Assembly (NCBI RefSeq): GCF_014649655.1
Contig: NZ_BMTL01000014.1
Coordinates: forward strand, 62,001 to 126,000
Direction of reading: 5' to 3'
DNA from: Streptomyces humidus
GTDB taxonomy: Bacteria > Actinomycetota > Actinomycetes > Streptomycetales > Streptomycetaceae
DNA length: 64,000 nucleotides
Shown here: positions 17,452-26,163 of the stretch, piece by piece
Position numbering within the stretch: position 1 is the stretch's first letter
Layout: every line of letters begins with the position of its first letter
Notes under the pieces: model-generated
Databases searched by the model: none
What the model was told of the DNA's origin: nothing
The model's input: the letters and a program-made list of their open reading frames with translations, nothing else
Position numbers and translations under genes: made by a program

Positions 17452-18693
17452 TCACAGCCGTACGACCACCAGGGCCGTGTCGTCGGTGGCGCCGCCGACA
17501 GGCAGGAGCTCGAACAGCACCGCGTCCGCCAGGGTCTCGGGGTCGTCGTCGCGATGCCGGGACAGGGCGTCGGCGAGGCGGTTCAGGCCGGTGTCGATGT
17601 CCTCCCGCCGCCGTTCCACCAGGCCGTCGGTGTACAGGACGAGGGTGGCGCCGTCGTCGTAGGTGGTGCACGCCTGGGGCCGGGGGGTCGGGGTGGGGCG
17701 GGCGTCGAGCGGCGGGTCGGTGGCCCGGTCGAGGCACTCCACGTGGCCGTCGGCGTGGACGAGCATCGGCGGCGGGTGCCCGGCGCTGCTGTAGGCGATC
17801 GTGTGGTGGTCGAAGTCGATGAACGTGGTGACCGCGGTGGCCGACTCGGCGCCGTCCACGACGTGCGCGTACCGGCCGAGGACGTTCAGCGCCTCGGCCG
17901 GCCCCTCGGCCACCCGGGAGGCGGCGCTGAGCGCGCTGCGCAGCTGGCCCATCACCCCGGCGGCCTCCAGCCCGTGCCCGACGACGTCGCCGACCGACAC
18001 GCCGATGCGGTTGCCGCCGACCAGGTCGACCAGGTCGTACCAGTCCCCGCACACGTTGAGCGCGCCGACCGCCGGCCGGTAGCGCACGGCCGCCCGGTGG
18101 TGTCCCACCTGCCGGCGAGCCGGCAGCATCGCCTCCTGGAGGGCGATCGCCACCTCGCGTTCCCGGGCGTGCGCCAGGCGCAGCCGCTCGTTGAGCTCCT
18201 GCAGCTCACGGGCCCGGGTGTACAGCTCGGCCTCCAGGACCCGGCCCCGGCTCCCGTGTCCGTCGCCCCCGCGTCCGCCGCGCGCCCGGATCAGTTCGGT
18301 GACCTCCTCGACGCGGTGCACCAGCAGGACCACCGACCCGTCCGGGCCATGGACCGGCGCGTTGACCGGGCTCCAGTAGCGCTCGTCCCATTCGCCGGGC
18401 CGCTCGACCGACTCCACGTCGTAGCGCTGCAGCGCCATGGCGTCCCGCTCGCCGGTGGCCAGCACCCGGCGCAGCGAGGCCTCCAGGTTGCGCATGCCGC
18501 TCGCGGCCGCGTCGTTGGGGTTGTCGGGGAAGACGTCGAAGAGGTGCCGGCCGATCATCTGGTCGCGACTGCGGCCCGTCGCGCGCAGGAACTCGACGTT
18601 GACGTCCGCGTACACCAGTCCGGGTGTCAGCAGCGCCACCATGCCGGGCAGGGCCTGGAAGACCGCCGCGTAGTCGATCGCCGTGTCGTTCAT
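17452..18693 (-). CDS. PAS domain + SpoIIE/PP2C serine phosphatase
   Basis: 413 aa. Residues about 10-115 form a PAS sensor (YAAVFQALPGMVALLTPGLV, GRHLFDVFPDNPNDA). A Gly/Arg linker and a short coiled coil (about 150-185, ARELQELNERLRLAHARERE) follow, then a SpoIIE-type PP2C domain with metal-binding Asp in GDWYDLV, VGDVVGHG, LYTDGLVERR and GATDDTALVVV. Such proteins dephosphorylate anti-sigma antagonists in partner-switching cascades. It stands alone; its partner is not adjacent. Confidence 0.93.
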   Translation of the reverse strand: MNDTAIDYAAVFQALPGMVALLTPGLVYADVNVEFLRATGRSRDQMIGRHLFDVFPDNPNDAAASGMRNLEASLRRVLATGERDAMALQRYDVESVERPGEWDERYWSPVNAPVHGPDGSVVLLVHRVEEVTELIRARGGRGGDGHGSRGRVLEAELYTRARELQELNERLRLAHAREREVAIALQEAMLPARRQVGHHRAAVRYRPAVGALNVCGDWYDLVDLVGGNRIGVSVGDVVGHGLEAAGVMGQLRSALSAASRVAEGPAEALNVLGRYAHVVDGAESATAVTTFIDFDHHTIAYSSAGHPPPMLVHADGHVECLDRATDPPLDARPTPTPRPQACTTYDDGATLVLYTDGLVERRREDIDTGLNRLADALSRHRDDDPETLADAVLFELLPVGGATDDTALVVVRL

Positions 18694-19010
18694 GGCTCGC
18701 GCCCCATCCGCCGGTTTCGCGCCATTTTCTCATGTGTCGCGGTATATCGGCTCGTCGTTCGTCCGCCGGGGACCCGTGAGCGGTCGCTCGGCCCGGACGG
18801 CCTTGCCCGCCGGGAGAATCCGGGCGCCCCACGGCCGGGCGCCCCGGGAGACCGGCAACAGGCCGCGGCCGCCCTCGTCGGCGGCGCGCGGACGGCGCAA
18901 GGGTGTGGTGGCCCGCCGTCGAAACCTCGCAGGGTGCGGTGGCGCCGCCGTCGCAGACCTCGCAGATCCGGGTGCTCGCGGATCAGCCGCGGCCGGATCG
19001 GTCCGATCGC
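18694..19010. other. Intergenic region, phosphatase promoter side
   Basis: 317 bases between the start of the phosphatase gene and the rocD terminator. On the minus strand a GATATACC stretch near 18745 may be part of the promoter. No gene, repeat or RNA was recognised. Confidence 0.4.
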
Positions 19011-19054
19011 GGAGCGGCCGGGCCCCCGGGCCACCCCGGTGCCCCGGCCGCTCC
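19011..19054 (-). terminator. Terminator of the rocD operon
   Basis: GGAGCGGCCGGG / CCCGGCCGCTCC, 12-bp perfect stem with a 20-nt GC-rich loop, starting 11 bases past the rocD stop. Confidence 0.7.
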
Positions 19055-19065
19055 CGCGGTGTCCT

Positions 19066-20295
19066 TCAGCTCCCCTGCGTCAGCACCCTCTCCAGCGAGG
19101 CCAGCGCCGAGACCAGTTCGTCGGCGGTGATCGTCAGCGGCGGCGCCAGCCGGACGGTCGAGCCGTGGGTGTCCTTGACCAGTACGCCCTCCCGCATGAG
19201 GCGCTCGCTCACCTCGCGGCCGGTGCCCAGCGCCGGGTCGACGTCGACGCCCGCCCACAGCCCCCTGGCCCGGAAGCCGACCACACCCTTGCCGACCAGC
19301 CTGGAGAGCCCGTCCCGCAGGACGACGCCCAGCTCGGCCGCCCGGCGCTGGAACTCGCCCGTCTCCAGCAGCTCCACCACCGCCGTGCCGACGGCCGCGG
19401 CCAGCGGGTTGCCGCCGAAGGTCGACCCGTGCTCCCCGGGCCGCAGCACCGACAGCACCTCCCGCCGGGCCACCACCGCCGACACCGGCACGATGCCGCC
19501 GCCCAGCGCCTTGCCGAGCAGCAGCACGTCGGGCGTCACCCCCTCGTGTTCCACGGCCAGCGTGCGGCCGGTGCGTCCGAGGCCGGACTGGATCTCGTCC
19601 GCGACGAAGAGGCAGTTCGTCCGCCTGGTCAGCTCCCGCACCCCGGCCAGGTAGCCGTCGTCGGGCACGATCACGCCCGCCTCGCCCTGGATCGGCTCGA
19701 TCAGCACCGCCGCCGTCGTCTCGTCGACCGCCGCCTCCAGCGCGGCCAGGTCGTTGTACGGGACCACGCGGAAGCCCGGTGTGAACGGTCCGAAGCCCGC
19801 CCGGGCCGTCTCGTCCGTCGAGAAGCTCACGATGGTCGTGGTGCGGCCGTGGAAGTTGTCCGCGGCGACCACGATCGTCGCCCGGTCGGCGGGCACGCCC
19901 TTCACCTCGTACGCCCACTTGCGCGCCACCTTGACGGCGCTCTCCACCGCCTCCGCGCCCGTGTTCATCGGCAGGACCATGTCCAGGCCGGTCAGCCGGG
20001 CGAGCCGCTCGGCGAACCCGGCCAGGCGGTCGTTGTGGAACGCGCGGGACGTGAGCGTGAGCCGGTCCAGCTGGCGGTGGGCCGCCTCGACCAGCACCGG
20101 ATGGCGGTGGCCGAAGTTGAGGGCCGAGTAGCCGGCCAGCATGTCGAGGTAGCGGCGGCCCTCGACGTCCTCCACCCATGCTCCCTCGGCGCTCGCGACG
20201 ACCACGGGCAGCGGATGATAGTTGTGCGCGAGCACGGGCTCCTCGGCGCGGATCAGATCGGCGGAGGAGCGGGCGGGCACGACGGGTGCGGTCAT
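19066..20295 (-). CDS. rocD: Ornithine aminotransferase RocD
   Basis: PLP-dependent class III aminotransferase converting ornithine to glutamate semialdehyde. Recognised from HNYHPLPVVVASAEGAWVED, GYSALNFGHRHP, MNTGAEAVESAVKVARKW, LFVADEIQSGLGRTG and the PLP lysine in LLGKALGGG. 409 aa. The start overlaps the stop of the upstream hydrolase gene by four bases (ATGA), so both are one transcript. With the AsnC regulator above, the set looks like an arginine/ornithine catabolic unit. Confidence 0.96.
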   Translation of the reverse strand: MTAPVVPARSSADLIRAEEPVLAHNYHPLPVVVASAEGAWVEDVEGRRYLDMLAGYSALNFGHRHPVLVEAAHRQLDRLTLTSRAFHNDRLAGFAERLARLTGLDMVLPMNTGAEAVESAVKVARKWAYEVKGVPADRATIVVAADNFHGRTTTIVSFSTDETARAGFGPFTPGFRVVPYNDLAALEAAVDETTAAVLIEPIQGEAGVIVPDDGYLAGVRELTRRTNCLFVADEIQSGLGRTGRTLAVEHEGVTPDVLLLGKALGGGIVPVSAVVARREVLSVLRPGEHGSTFGGNPLAAAVGTAVVELLETGEFQRRAAELGVVLRDGLSRLVGKGVVGFRARGLWAGVDVDPALGTGREVSERLMREGVLVKDTHGSTVRLAPPLTITADELVSALASLERVLTQGS

Positions 20296-21113
20296 GGACG
20301 GATCTCCTGGGTGCAGCACTTGATGCCGCCGCCGGCCTTCCGGAACTCCGAGAGGTCGACGGGGACGGGGACGTAGCCGCGCTCGCCGAGCCGCGCGGCG
20401 AGGGCCTCGGCCTGGGGCGCGATGAAGACATGGCGACCGTCGGAGACCGAGTTCAGACCGAACGCCACGGCGTCGTCGCAGGTGGCGAGCACCGCGTCCG
20501 GGTACAGCCGGGCGAGCACCGCACGGCTGCCGGGGGAGAACGCCTGCGGGTAGTACGCGATGTTTGCGTCGTGCCCGTCGTCCAGGACGAACAGCGCCGT
20601 GTCCAGGTGGTAGAAGTGCGGGTCCACCAGGGTCAGGCTGATCACCGGATGGCCGAAGAACTCCTGAACCTCCCGGTGTGCCTCCCGCGTCGTGCGGAAC
20701 CCGGTGCCGGCCAGCACATGGCGGCCGGTCCATACCAGGTCCCCCTCGCCCTCGCAGACCGACTCGGGCCGGTGGACGTCGTAGCCCGCCGCGCGGAACC
20801 AGGTGTCGTAGTGGTCGGACTCGGGCCGCCGCTCCGGCGCGTGGAAGAGGGAGCCGAAGACCCGGCCCGCCACCACGACCGCCGAGTTGGCGGCGAAGAC
20901 CATGTCGGGCAGACCGGGGGCCGGCTCCACGCTGTCCACGGTGTGGCCGTGCGCCCGGTAGGCGCGGATCAGCGTCTGCCACTGCTCCTGGGCGAGGTCG
21001 ACGTCGACGGGGGTGTCGGGACGCATCCAGGGGTTGATCGCGTACCGCACGGCGAAGTGCCGGGGTTCGCAGACGAGGTAGCGCCGGGAGCGCCCCACGC
21101 GGGTTTCGGTCAC
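20292..21113 (-). CDS. ddaH: Dimethylargininase-like amidinohydrolase (DDAH/arginine dihydrolase fold)
   Basis: Guanidino-group-modifying enzyme, 273 aa. Visible: RYLVCEPRHFAVRYAINPW at the N-terminus, FAANSAVVV, LVDPHFYHLDTALFVL with the catalytic His, and near the C-terminus GGGIKCCTQEI holding the nucleophilic Cys. The family hydrolyses methylated arginine to citrulline; close relatives hydrolyse arginine itself. The GTG at 21113 (VTETRVGRSRR) follows GAGGAA; the longer frame crosses the promoter region. Coupling to rocD suggests its product is used by way of ornithine, which would favour arginine dihydrolase or a combined route. Confidence 0.85.
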   Translation of the reverse strand: MTETRVGRSRRYLVCEPRHFAVRYAINPWMRPDTPVDVDLAQEQWQTLIRAYRAHGHTVDSVEPAPGLPDMVFAANSAVVVAGRVFGSLFHAPERRPESDHYDTWFRAAGYDVHRPESVCEGEGDLVWTGRHVLAGTGFRTTREAHREVQEFFGHPVISLTLVDPHFYHLDTALFVLDDGHDANIAYYPQAFSPGSRAVLARLYPDAVLATCDDAVAFGLNSVSDGRHVFIAPQAEALAARLGERGYVPVPVDLSEFRKAGGGIKCCTQEIRP

Positions 21114-21269
21114 AGAGGGATTCCTCCGTTTCCCTGCGGGTGTCGACTGAGGGTTGACACCACGGTAGGAACTGACAGGCACGCACGACAAGGAACGGGC
21201 ATTGCGTGTCCGCGCAGTAATGCTGCGTGATGATCCCGGCGAACGCAGGCTTGCTGCGCGCGAACGGGT

Positions 21270-21755
21270 TTATTCCGGAGCGGGCTGGGTCGCGCCGGCC
21301 TCCGGGCTGTCCGGCAGCAGATGCGACAGCACCATCACGCTGATCGTCTTGCGGATGAACGGCTCGGCGCGGATCCGCTCCAGCACGTTCTCGAAGTGCT
21401 CCACGTCCCGCGCCCGCACGTGCAGCAGGGCGTCCGCCCCGCCCGTCACCGTCATCGCCGCGGTGATCTCCGGATGGTTGCGCACCACCTCCGCCAGACG
21501 GCGGGGCGGAGCCGCGCCCTCGCAGTACACCTCCACGTACGCCTCGGTGCGCCACCCCAGCGCCGACGGCTCCACCGTCGCCGTGAAACCGGTGATCACC
21601 CCGGTGTCCCGCAGCCGGTCCACCCGGCGCTTGACGGCCGTCGAGGACAGGCCGATCGCCGTACCGATCTCGGCGAAGCTCGTCCTGGCGTTCGCCATCA
21701 GAGCGGTGATGATCTTCCGGTCGAGCTCGTCGAACGGGGCGGGCGCGCTGTTCAT
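21270..21755 (-). CDS. Lrp/AsnC-family transcriptional regulator
   Basis: 161 aa. N-terminal winged helix (FDELDRKIITALMANARTSFAEIGTAIGLSSTAVKRRVDRL), then the RAM/AsnC ligand-binding domain (VEVYCEGAAPPRRLAEVVRNHPEI, VTGGADALLHVRARDVEHFENVL). The ATG at 21755 was chosen because TACAGT, a good -10, ends six bases upstream on the same strand, giving a leaderless mRNA. It is the probable amino-acid-responsive regulator of ddaH-rocD, which starts 156 bp downstream. Confidence 0.93.
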   Translation of the reverse strand: MNSAPAPFDELDRKIITALMANARTSFAEIGTAIGLSSTAVKRRVDRLRDTGVITGFTATVEPSALGWRTEAYVEVYCEGAAPPRRLAEVVRNHPEITAAMTVTGGADALLHVRARDVEHFENVLERIRAEPFIRKTISVMVLSHLLPDSPEAGATQPAPE

Positions 21756-21834
21756 GCGGGCACTGTAGGACAGCGCGCGCGGCGGCACCCCCGTACGTGT
21801 CCAGCGGTGCGGATCGCCCCTACACTCCACCTTC
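21756..21834. promoter_or_regulatory. Divergent promoters of two leaderless genes
   Basis: The 79-bp spacer has TACAGT (minus strand, 21762-21767), six bases from the AsnC ATG, and TACACT (plus strand, 21821-21826), eight bases from the LytTR ATG. Neither start has a ribosome-binding site, so both transcripts probably begin at or next to the start codon. Confidence 0.55.
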
Positions 21835-22599
21835 ATGCTGCGCGCCCTCGCCGTCGACGACGAACGCCCCTCGCTGGAAGAGCTGCTCTACCTGCTCACC
21901 GCGGACCCCCGCATCGGCAGCGTGGAGGGCGCGGGCGACGCGACCGAGGCGCTGCGCCGCATCAACCGGGCCCTGGAGTCCGGACCGCAGGGCCCCGAGG
22001 CCGTCGACGTCGTCTTCCTCGACATCCAGATGCCCGGCCTCGACGGCCTCGACCTGGCCCGTCTCCTCACCGGCTTCGCCAGGCCGCCCCTGGTCGTCTT
22101 CGTCACCGCCCACGAGGACTTCGCCGTCCAGGCCTTCGACCTCAAGGCCGTCGACTACGTCCTCAAGCCCGTGCGCAAGGAACGCCTCGCCGAGGCGGTC
22201 CGCCGCGTCGTCGAACGCAGGGCCGCCGAACTGCGCGGGGCCGCGCCGCCGATCCCCGTGCACGAGCCCGACCCGGACCACATACCCGTCGAACTCGGCG
22301 GCGTCACCCGCTTCGTCGCCGTCGACGACATCACCCACGTCGAGGCCCGGGGCGACTACGCGCGCCTGCACACCGACCGCGGCAGCCACCTCGTCCGGAT
22401 CCCGCTGTCCACCCTCGAGGAGCGCTGGCGCGCCCGCGGCTTCGTCCGCATCCACCGCCGCCACCTCGTCGCCCTGCGCCACATAGGCGAACTGCGCCTG
22501 GACGCGGGCACGGTGAGCGTCCTGGTCGGCGGCGAGGAACTCCAGGTCAGCCGCCGTCACGCCCGCGAACTGCGCGACCTGCTGATGAGGAGGCCCTAG
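21835..22599 (+). CDS. LytTR-family response regulator
   Basis: 254 aa. Receiver domain (1-125) with acidic pocket VDDE, phospho-acceptor Asp in VVFLDIQMPGLDG, and Lys in DYVLKPV. C-terminal LytTR DNA-binding domain (about 150-250): VAVDDITHVEARGDYARLHT, FVRIHRRHLVAL. LytTR regulators bind short direct repeats near sigma boxes. It opens an operon with a small membrane protein, a symporter and a LytS-type kinase. In enterobacteria related LytS/LytTR pairs sense pyruvate and control carboxylate uptake. Confidence 0.95.
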   Translation: MLRALAVDDERPSLEELLYLLTADPRIGSVEGAGDATEALRRINRALESGPQGPEAVDVVFLDIQMPGLDGLDLARLLTGFARPPLVVFVTAHEDFAVQAFDLKAVDYVLKPVRKERLAEAVRRVVERRAAELRGAAPPIPVHEPDPDHIPVELGGVTRFVAVDDITHVEARGDYARLHTDRGSHLVRIPLSTLEERWRARGFVRIHRRHLVALRHIGELRLDAGTVSVLVGGEELQVSRRHARELRDLLMRRP

Positions 22600-22601
22600 C
22601 C

Positions 22602-23000
22602 GTGCCGCACCCGGACCCCGCCGACCGCCGCGTCGTCGTCACCGGCCCCGCTCGCCGCACACTCCCGCACGCGCGGCTGCGCTCGCGCGGCCGGCACCCC
22701 CACGCCTTCGGCTCCTACCGCCCGCGCACCGAGATAGACGAGCAGACCACCCTCGGCCATACCTATGTCCGCTCCCTGATGCGCTCCCAACTGCGCGCCG
22801 CCCTCACGGTGTTCGCGGTCCTCACGCTCCTCGTCGGCCCGCTGCCCCTGCTGTTCGCGGCGATGCCCGACGCCCACCGGCTGGAGTGGGCGGTCCTCGG
22901 CTTCTGCCTCTACGCCCCGCTCGTCCTGCTCGCCCGCTGGTACGTGCGCCGCGCCGAGCGCAACGAGCGGGACTTCGTGCGGCTGGTCGAGGACCGGTGA
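22602..23000 (+). CDS. Small two-helix membrane protein (DUF485-like) partner of symporter
   Basis: 132 aa from GTG at 22602. A polar N-terminal 60 residues is followed by two transmembrane segments (AALTVFAVLTLLVGPLPLLFAAM and WAVLGFCLYAPLVLLARWYV) and a charged end RRAERNERDFVRLVEDR. Layout and position, directly before a sodium:solute symporter with a four-base overlap, match the DUF485 small subunits of acetate/monocarboxylate permeases. The family call rests mainly on topology and context. Confidence 0.75.
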   Translation: MPHPDPADRRVVVTGPARRTLPHARLRSRGRHPHAFGSYRPRTEIDEQTTLGHTYVRSLMRSQLRAALTVFAVLTLLVGPLPLLFAAMPDAHRLEWAVLGFCLYAPLVLLARWYVRRAERNERDFVRLVEDR

Positions 23001-24727
23001 ACCCGACGTTCGCCGTCCCGGCCGTCGCCCTGGTCGTGGTCGCGACCGTGCTCGTCGGGGCGTTCGGCCTGCGCATCTCCCGCACCACCTCCGACTTCTA
23101 CGTCGCCTCCCGCACCGTCGGCCCCCGCCTCAACGCGGCCGCCATCAGCGGCGAGTACCTCTCCGCCGCCTCCTTCCTGGGCATCGCCGGCCTCGTCCTC
23201 GTCCAGGGACCGGACATGCTCTGGTACCCGGTCGGCTACACCGCCGGCTATCTGGTCCTGCTGCTGTTCGTGGCCGCCCCGCTGCGCCGCTCGGGCGCCT
23301 ACACCCTCCCCGACTTCGCCGAGGCCCGGCTCGCCTCACAGGCGGTCAGACGGCTCGCGGGCGGCTTCGTGGTCGGCGTGGGCTGGCTCTATCTCATCCC
23401 CCAGCTCCAGGGCGCTGGACTGACGTTGACCGTGCTGACCGGCGCCCCCGACTCGCTCGGCGGACTCATCGTCGCCGTGGTGGTCACGGCGACCGTCGCC
23501 GCGGGCGGCATGCGCAGCATCACCTTCGTGCAGGCCTTCCAGTACTGGCTCAAGCTCACCGCCCTCCTCGTCCCCGCCCTGTTCCTGGCACTCGCCTGGC
23601 AGGGCGACGGCGCCCCCCGCGGCGCCTTCGAGGAACCGCCCGCCTTCCGCGACCGGCGGGTCGTGCGGGTCGACGCCACCCTCGACCTCCGACTGGAGCG
23701 CCCGCTGACCGTCACGGTGGACGGCACGGTCGACGGCCGTCCGCACGAGGGCGCCGTCCTGCGGCTGGCCGCCGGCTCCCACCACATCGAGCGGGGCGCC
23801 CGCCTCACCTTCGCCCGCGGCGCCGAGGTGCCCACCGCCGAGCGCGGCAGCAACGGCGGCATGTCGACGTCCCTGGCCGCCGGCCGCGAGGAACGCCCGC
23901 TGTACGCCACCTACGGGCTGATCCTCGCCACGTTCCTCGGCACCATGGGCCTGCCGCACGTGGTCGTCCGCTTCTACACCAGCCCGCACGGGGTGGCCGC
24001 CCGCCGCACCACGGTCGCCGTCCTCGCGCTGGTCGGCGCCTTCTACCTCCTGCCGCCCCTCTACGGCGCCCTCGGCCGTCTCTACACCCCCGAACTCACC
24101 CTCAGCGGCGACGCCGACGCCGCCGTCCTGCTGCTGCCCGACCGGGTGATCGGCGGCCTGGGCGGCGACCTGCTGGGCGCGCTGATCGCCGGGGGCGCGT
24201 TCGCCGCGTTCCTGTCCACTGCGTCCGGGCTGACGATGGCCGTGGCGGGCGTCCTCACCCAGGACGTGCTGCCGGCCAGAGGCGTGCGGCACTTCCGCCT
24301 GGGCACCGGACTGGCCATGGCCGCGCCCCTCGCCGCGAGCTTCCTGGTCGGCGGCCTGCCGGTGGCCGACGCCGTCGGGCTGGCCTTCGCGGTGTCGGCG
24401 TCCTCCTTCTGCCCGCTGCTGGTCCTCGGCATCTGGTGGCGGCGGCTGACCCCGCCCGGCGCGGCCGCCGGGATGCTGGTGGGCGGCGGGTCGGCGTTCG
24501 TCGCCGTCGCCGCGACCATGGCGGGCCTGCCGGGCACGGGCGCCGTGCACGCCCTGCTCGCCTGGCCCGCGCTGTGGTCCGTGCCGCTGGGCTTCCTCAC
24601 CATGATCCTGGTGTCCCTGGCCACCCCGGGGCGCGTCCCGGCTGGCACCGCGGCGATCCTGGCCCGCTTCCACCTGCCGGAGGAACTGGGCGCACAGGAG
24701 CTGCGGGCCTCGGAGGCGAGGGCATGA
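22997..24727 (+). CDS. Sodium:solute symporter (SSS family), monocarboxylate permease-like
   Basis: 576 aa with about 13 membrane segments in the LeuT fold order of SSS transporters. Family signature around SDFYVASRTVGPRLNAAAISGEYLSAASFLG, then GYLVLLLFVAAPLRRSGAYTLPDF and GGAFAAFLSTASGLTMAVAG. Closest by eye to the ActP/MctC group that imports acetate, pyruvate or propionate. A polar insert of about 80 residues (roughly 215-300) after the sixth helix looks beta-rich. The GTG start at 22997 overlaps the previous stop by four bases. Confidence 0.9.
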   Translation: MNPTFAVPAVALVVVATVLVGAFGLRISRTTSDFYVASRTVGPRLNAAAISGEYLSAASFLGIAGLVLVQGPDMLWYPVGYTAGYLVLLLFVAAPLRRSGAYTLPDFAEARLASQAVRRLAGGFVVGVGWLYLIPQLQGAGLTLTVLTGAPDSLGGLIVAVVVTATVAAGGMRSITFVQAFQYWLKLTALLVPALFLALAWQGDGAPRGAFEEPPAFRDRRVVRVDATLDLRLERPLTVTVDGTVDGRPHEGAVLRLAAGSHHIERGARLTFARGAEVPTAERGSNGGMSTSLAAGREERPLYATYGLILATFLGTMGLPHVVVRFYTSPHGVAARRTTVAVLALVGAFYLLPPLYGALGRLYTPELTLSGDADAAVLLLPDRVIGGLGGDLLGALIAGGAFAAFLSTASGLTMAVAGVLTQDVLPARGVRHFRLGTGLAMAAPLAASFLVGGLPVADAVGLAFAVSASSFCPLLVLGIWWRRLTPPGAAAGMLVGGGSAFVAVAATMAGLPGTGAVHALLAWPALWSVPLGFLTMILVSLATPGRVPAGTAAILARFHLPEELGAQELRASEARA

Positions 24728-25929
24728 GCAGCTTCCTCGCGGGCGTGTGCATCGCGATCCTGCCGTTCCTCGCCGCCGGCTTCTGGCTGGGCCGCCGCAC
24801 CGCCCGCCCGCAGAGCCTGGGCGGCCTGGGCACCCCCGTCGAGCACGCCACCTTCCAGACCCTGCACACCGCCGCCCTCGCCACGCCCCCGCTACGGGCC
24901 GGCCTCACGGAGGAGACCGCCCGCAGGTCAGCTCGCAGACTGCGCACCCTGCTCGGCACGGACGCCCTGTGCCTGACCGACCAGAAGGATGTGCTGGCCT
25001 GGGACGGAGTGGGATCCCATCACCGCGCCGAGATCATGGAGCGACTGGCCGGCCCCCTGGCGAGCGGCCGCGGCGAGGCCTTCCGCCTCACCTGTGAGCA
25101 CGCCGACTGCCCCGTCCGCTGGGCCGTGGTCGCCCCCCTCACCGTCGACGACCGGGTGCACGGGGCCCTCGTCGCGTGCGCGCCCCGCGAGTCCGCCGTC
25201 CTGGTCCGGGCGGCTGCGGAGGTGGCCCGCTGGGTGAGCGTCCAGCTGGAGCTGGCCGACCTCGACCAGTCCCGCACCAGACTCATCGAGGCCGAGATCA
25301 AGGCCCTGCGCGCCCAGATCTCCCCGCACTTCGTGTTCAACTCGCTCGCCGTGATCGCCTCGTTCGTGCGCACCGACCCCGAGCGCGCCCGTGAACTCCT
25401 CCTGGAGTTCGCCGACTTCACCCGCTACTCGTTCCGCCGGCACGGCGACTTCACCACCCTCGCCGACGAACTGCACGCCATCGACCACTACCTCGCCCTG
25501 GTCCGGGCACGCTTCGGCGACCGCCTCGCCGTCACCCTCCAGATAGCCCCCGAGGTCCTGCCGGTGGCCCTGCCCTTCCTGTGTCTGCAGCCGCTCGTGG
25601 AGAACGCCGTCAAACACGGACTGGAGGGCAAGGCCGACGCATGCCACATCCGGATCACCGCGCAGGACGCGGGCGCCGAGGCACTGGTCGTCATCGAGGA
25701 CGACGGCGCGGGCATGGACCCGGTCGCGCTGCACCGCATCCTGGCCGGCGAGGCCAGCCCGTCCGGCGGCATCGGCCTGTCCAACGTGGACGACCGGCTG
25801 CGCCAGGTCTACGGGGACGACCACGGCCTCGTCATCGAGACCGCCCTCGGAGCGGGCATGAAGATCACCGCCCGGCTGCCGAAATACCAGCCGGGCGTTC
25901 ACTCGGCGGGCCGCCTCGCCCCCGGCTGA
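24724..25929 (+). CDS. LytS-type sensor histidine kinase
   Basis: 401 aa. One N-terminal membrane helix (LAGVCIAILPFLAAGFWLG), a GAF-like sensor region (about 45-175), then the His_kinase domain with ISPHFVFNSLAVIASF carrying the phospho-His, and the HATPase_c domain with N-box PLVENAVKHGLEGK, DDGAGMDP and GGIGLSNVDDRL. Cognate kinase for the LytTR regulator at the head of the operon. Overlaps the symporter by four bases, which suggests the kinase may sense transport or the transported acid. Confidence 0.94.
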   Translation: MSSFLAGVCIAILPFLAAGFWLGRRTARPQSLGGLGTPVEHATFQTLHTAALATPPLRAGLTEETARRSARRLRTLLGTDALCLTDQKDVLAWDGVGSHHRAEIMERLAGPLASGRGEAFRLTCEHADCPVRWAVVAPLTVDDRVHGALVACAPRESAVLVRAAAEVARWVSVQLELADLDQSRTRLIEAEIKALRAQISPHFVFNSLAVIASFVRTDPERARELLLEFADFTRYSFRRHGDFTTLADELHAIDHYLALVRARFGDRLAVTLQIAPEVLPVALPFLCLQPLVENAVKHGLEGKADACHIRITAQDAGAEALVVIEDDGAGMDPVALHRILAGEASPSGGIGLSNVDDRLRQVYGDDHGLVIETALGAGMKITARLPKYQPGVHSAGRLAPG

Positions 25930-25937
25930 TCAGCCGG
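25922..25937. repeat. Palindrome containing both stop codons of convergent genes
   Basis: CCGGCTGATCAGCCGG is a perfect 16-bp palindrome whose TGATCA centre supplies the TGA of the kinase gene (25927-25929) and the TGA of the leftward gene (25930-25932). There is no intergenic base between them. As RNA it can fold into a short hairpin and may serve as a minimal terminator on both strands. Confidence 0.6.
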
Positions 25938-26100
25938 TCCGCAGCACGGCCAGGGCGAGCGTGATCAGCCCCAGCACGACCCAGCCGAACCACAGCCAGC
26001 CGTTGCTGCCGAGCGCCACCGTGTAGGCGGTGACCATGACGAGCCCGCCGACGGTGAGCACTCCCATGGTCTTGGTGGAACTGTCCGTGGTACCGGCCAT
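25930..26100 (-). CDS. Small membrane protein of unknown function
   Basis: 56 aa from ATG at 26100, which has AGGAGGG seven bases upstream; an in-frame GTG two codons earlier is possible. Two short hydrophobic helices (MGVLTVGGLVMVTAYTVALG and WLWFGWVVLGLITLALAVL) separated by SNG. Not recognised as a named family. The ctaG-like gene ends 63 bp upstream on the same strand, so it could be cotranscribed and linked to the respiratory membrane, but this is position only. Confidence 0.75.
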   Translation of the reverse strand: MAGTTDSSTKTMGVLTVGGLVMVTAYTVALGSNGWLWFGWVVLGLITLALAVLRTG

Positions 26101-26163
26101 CGCGACACCCTCCTGTGGGCCGCCCCTCCGCAGGGCGTGTTCCCCCTCCATGGTGCCCCGGGT

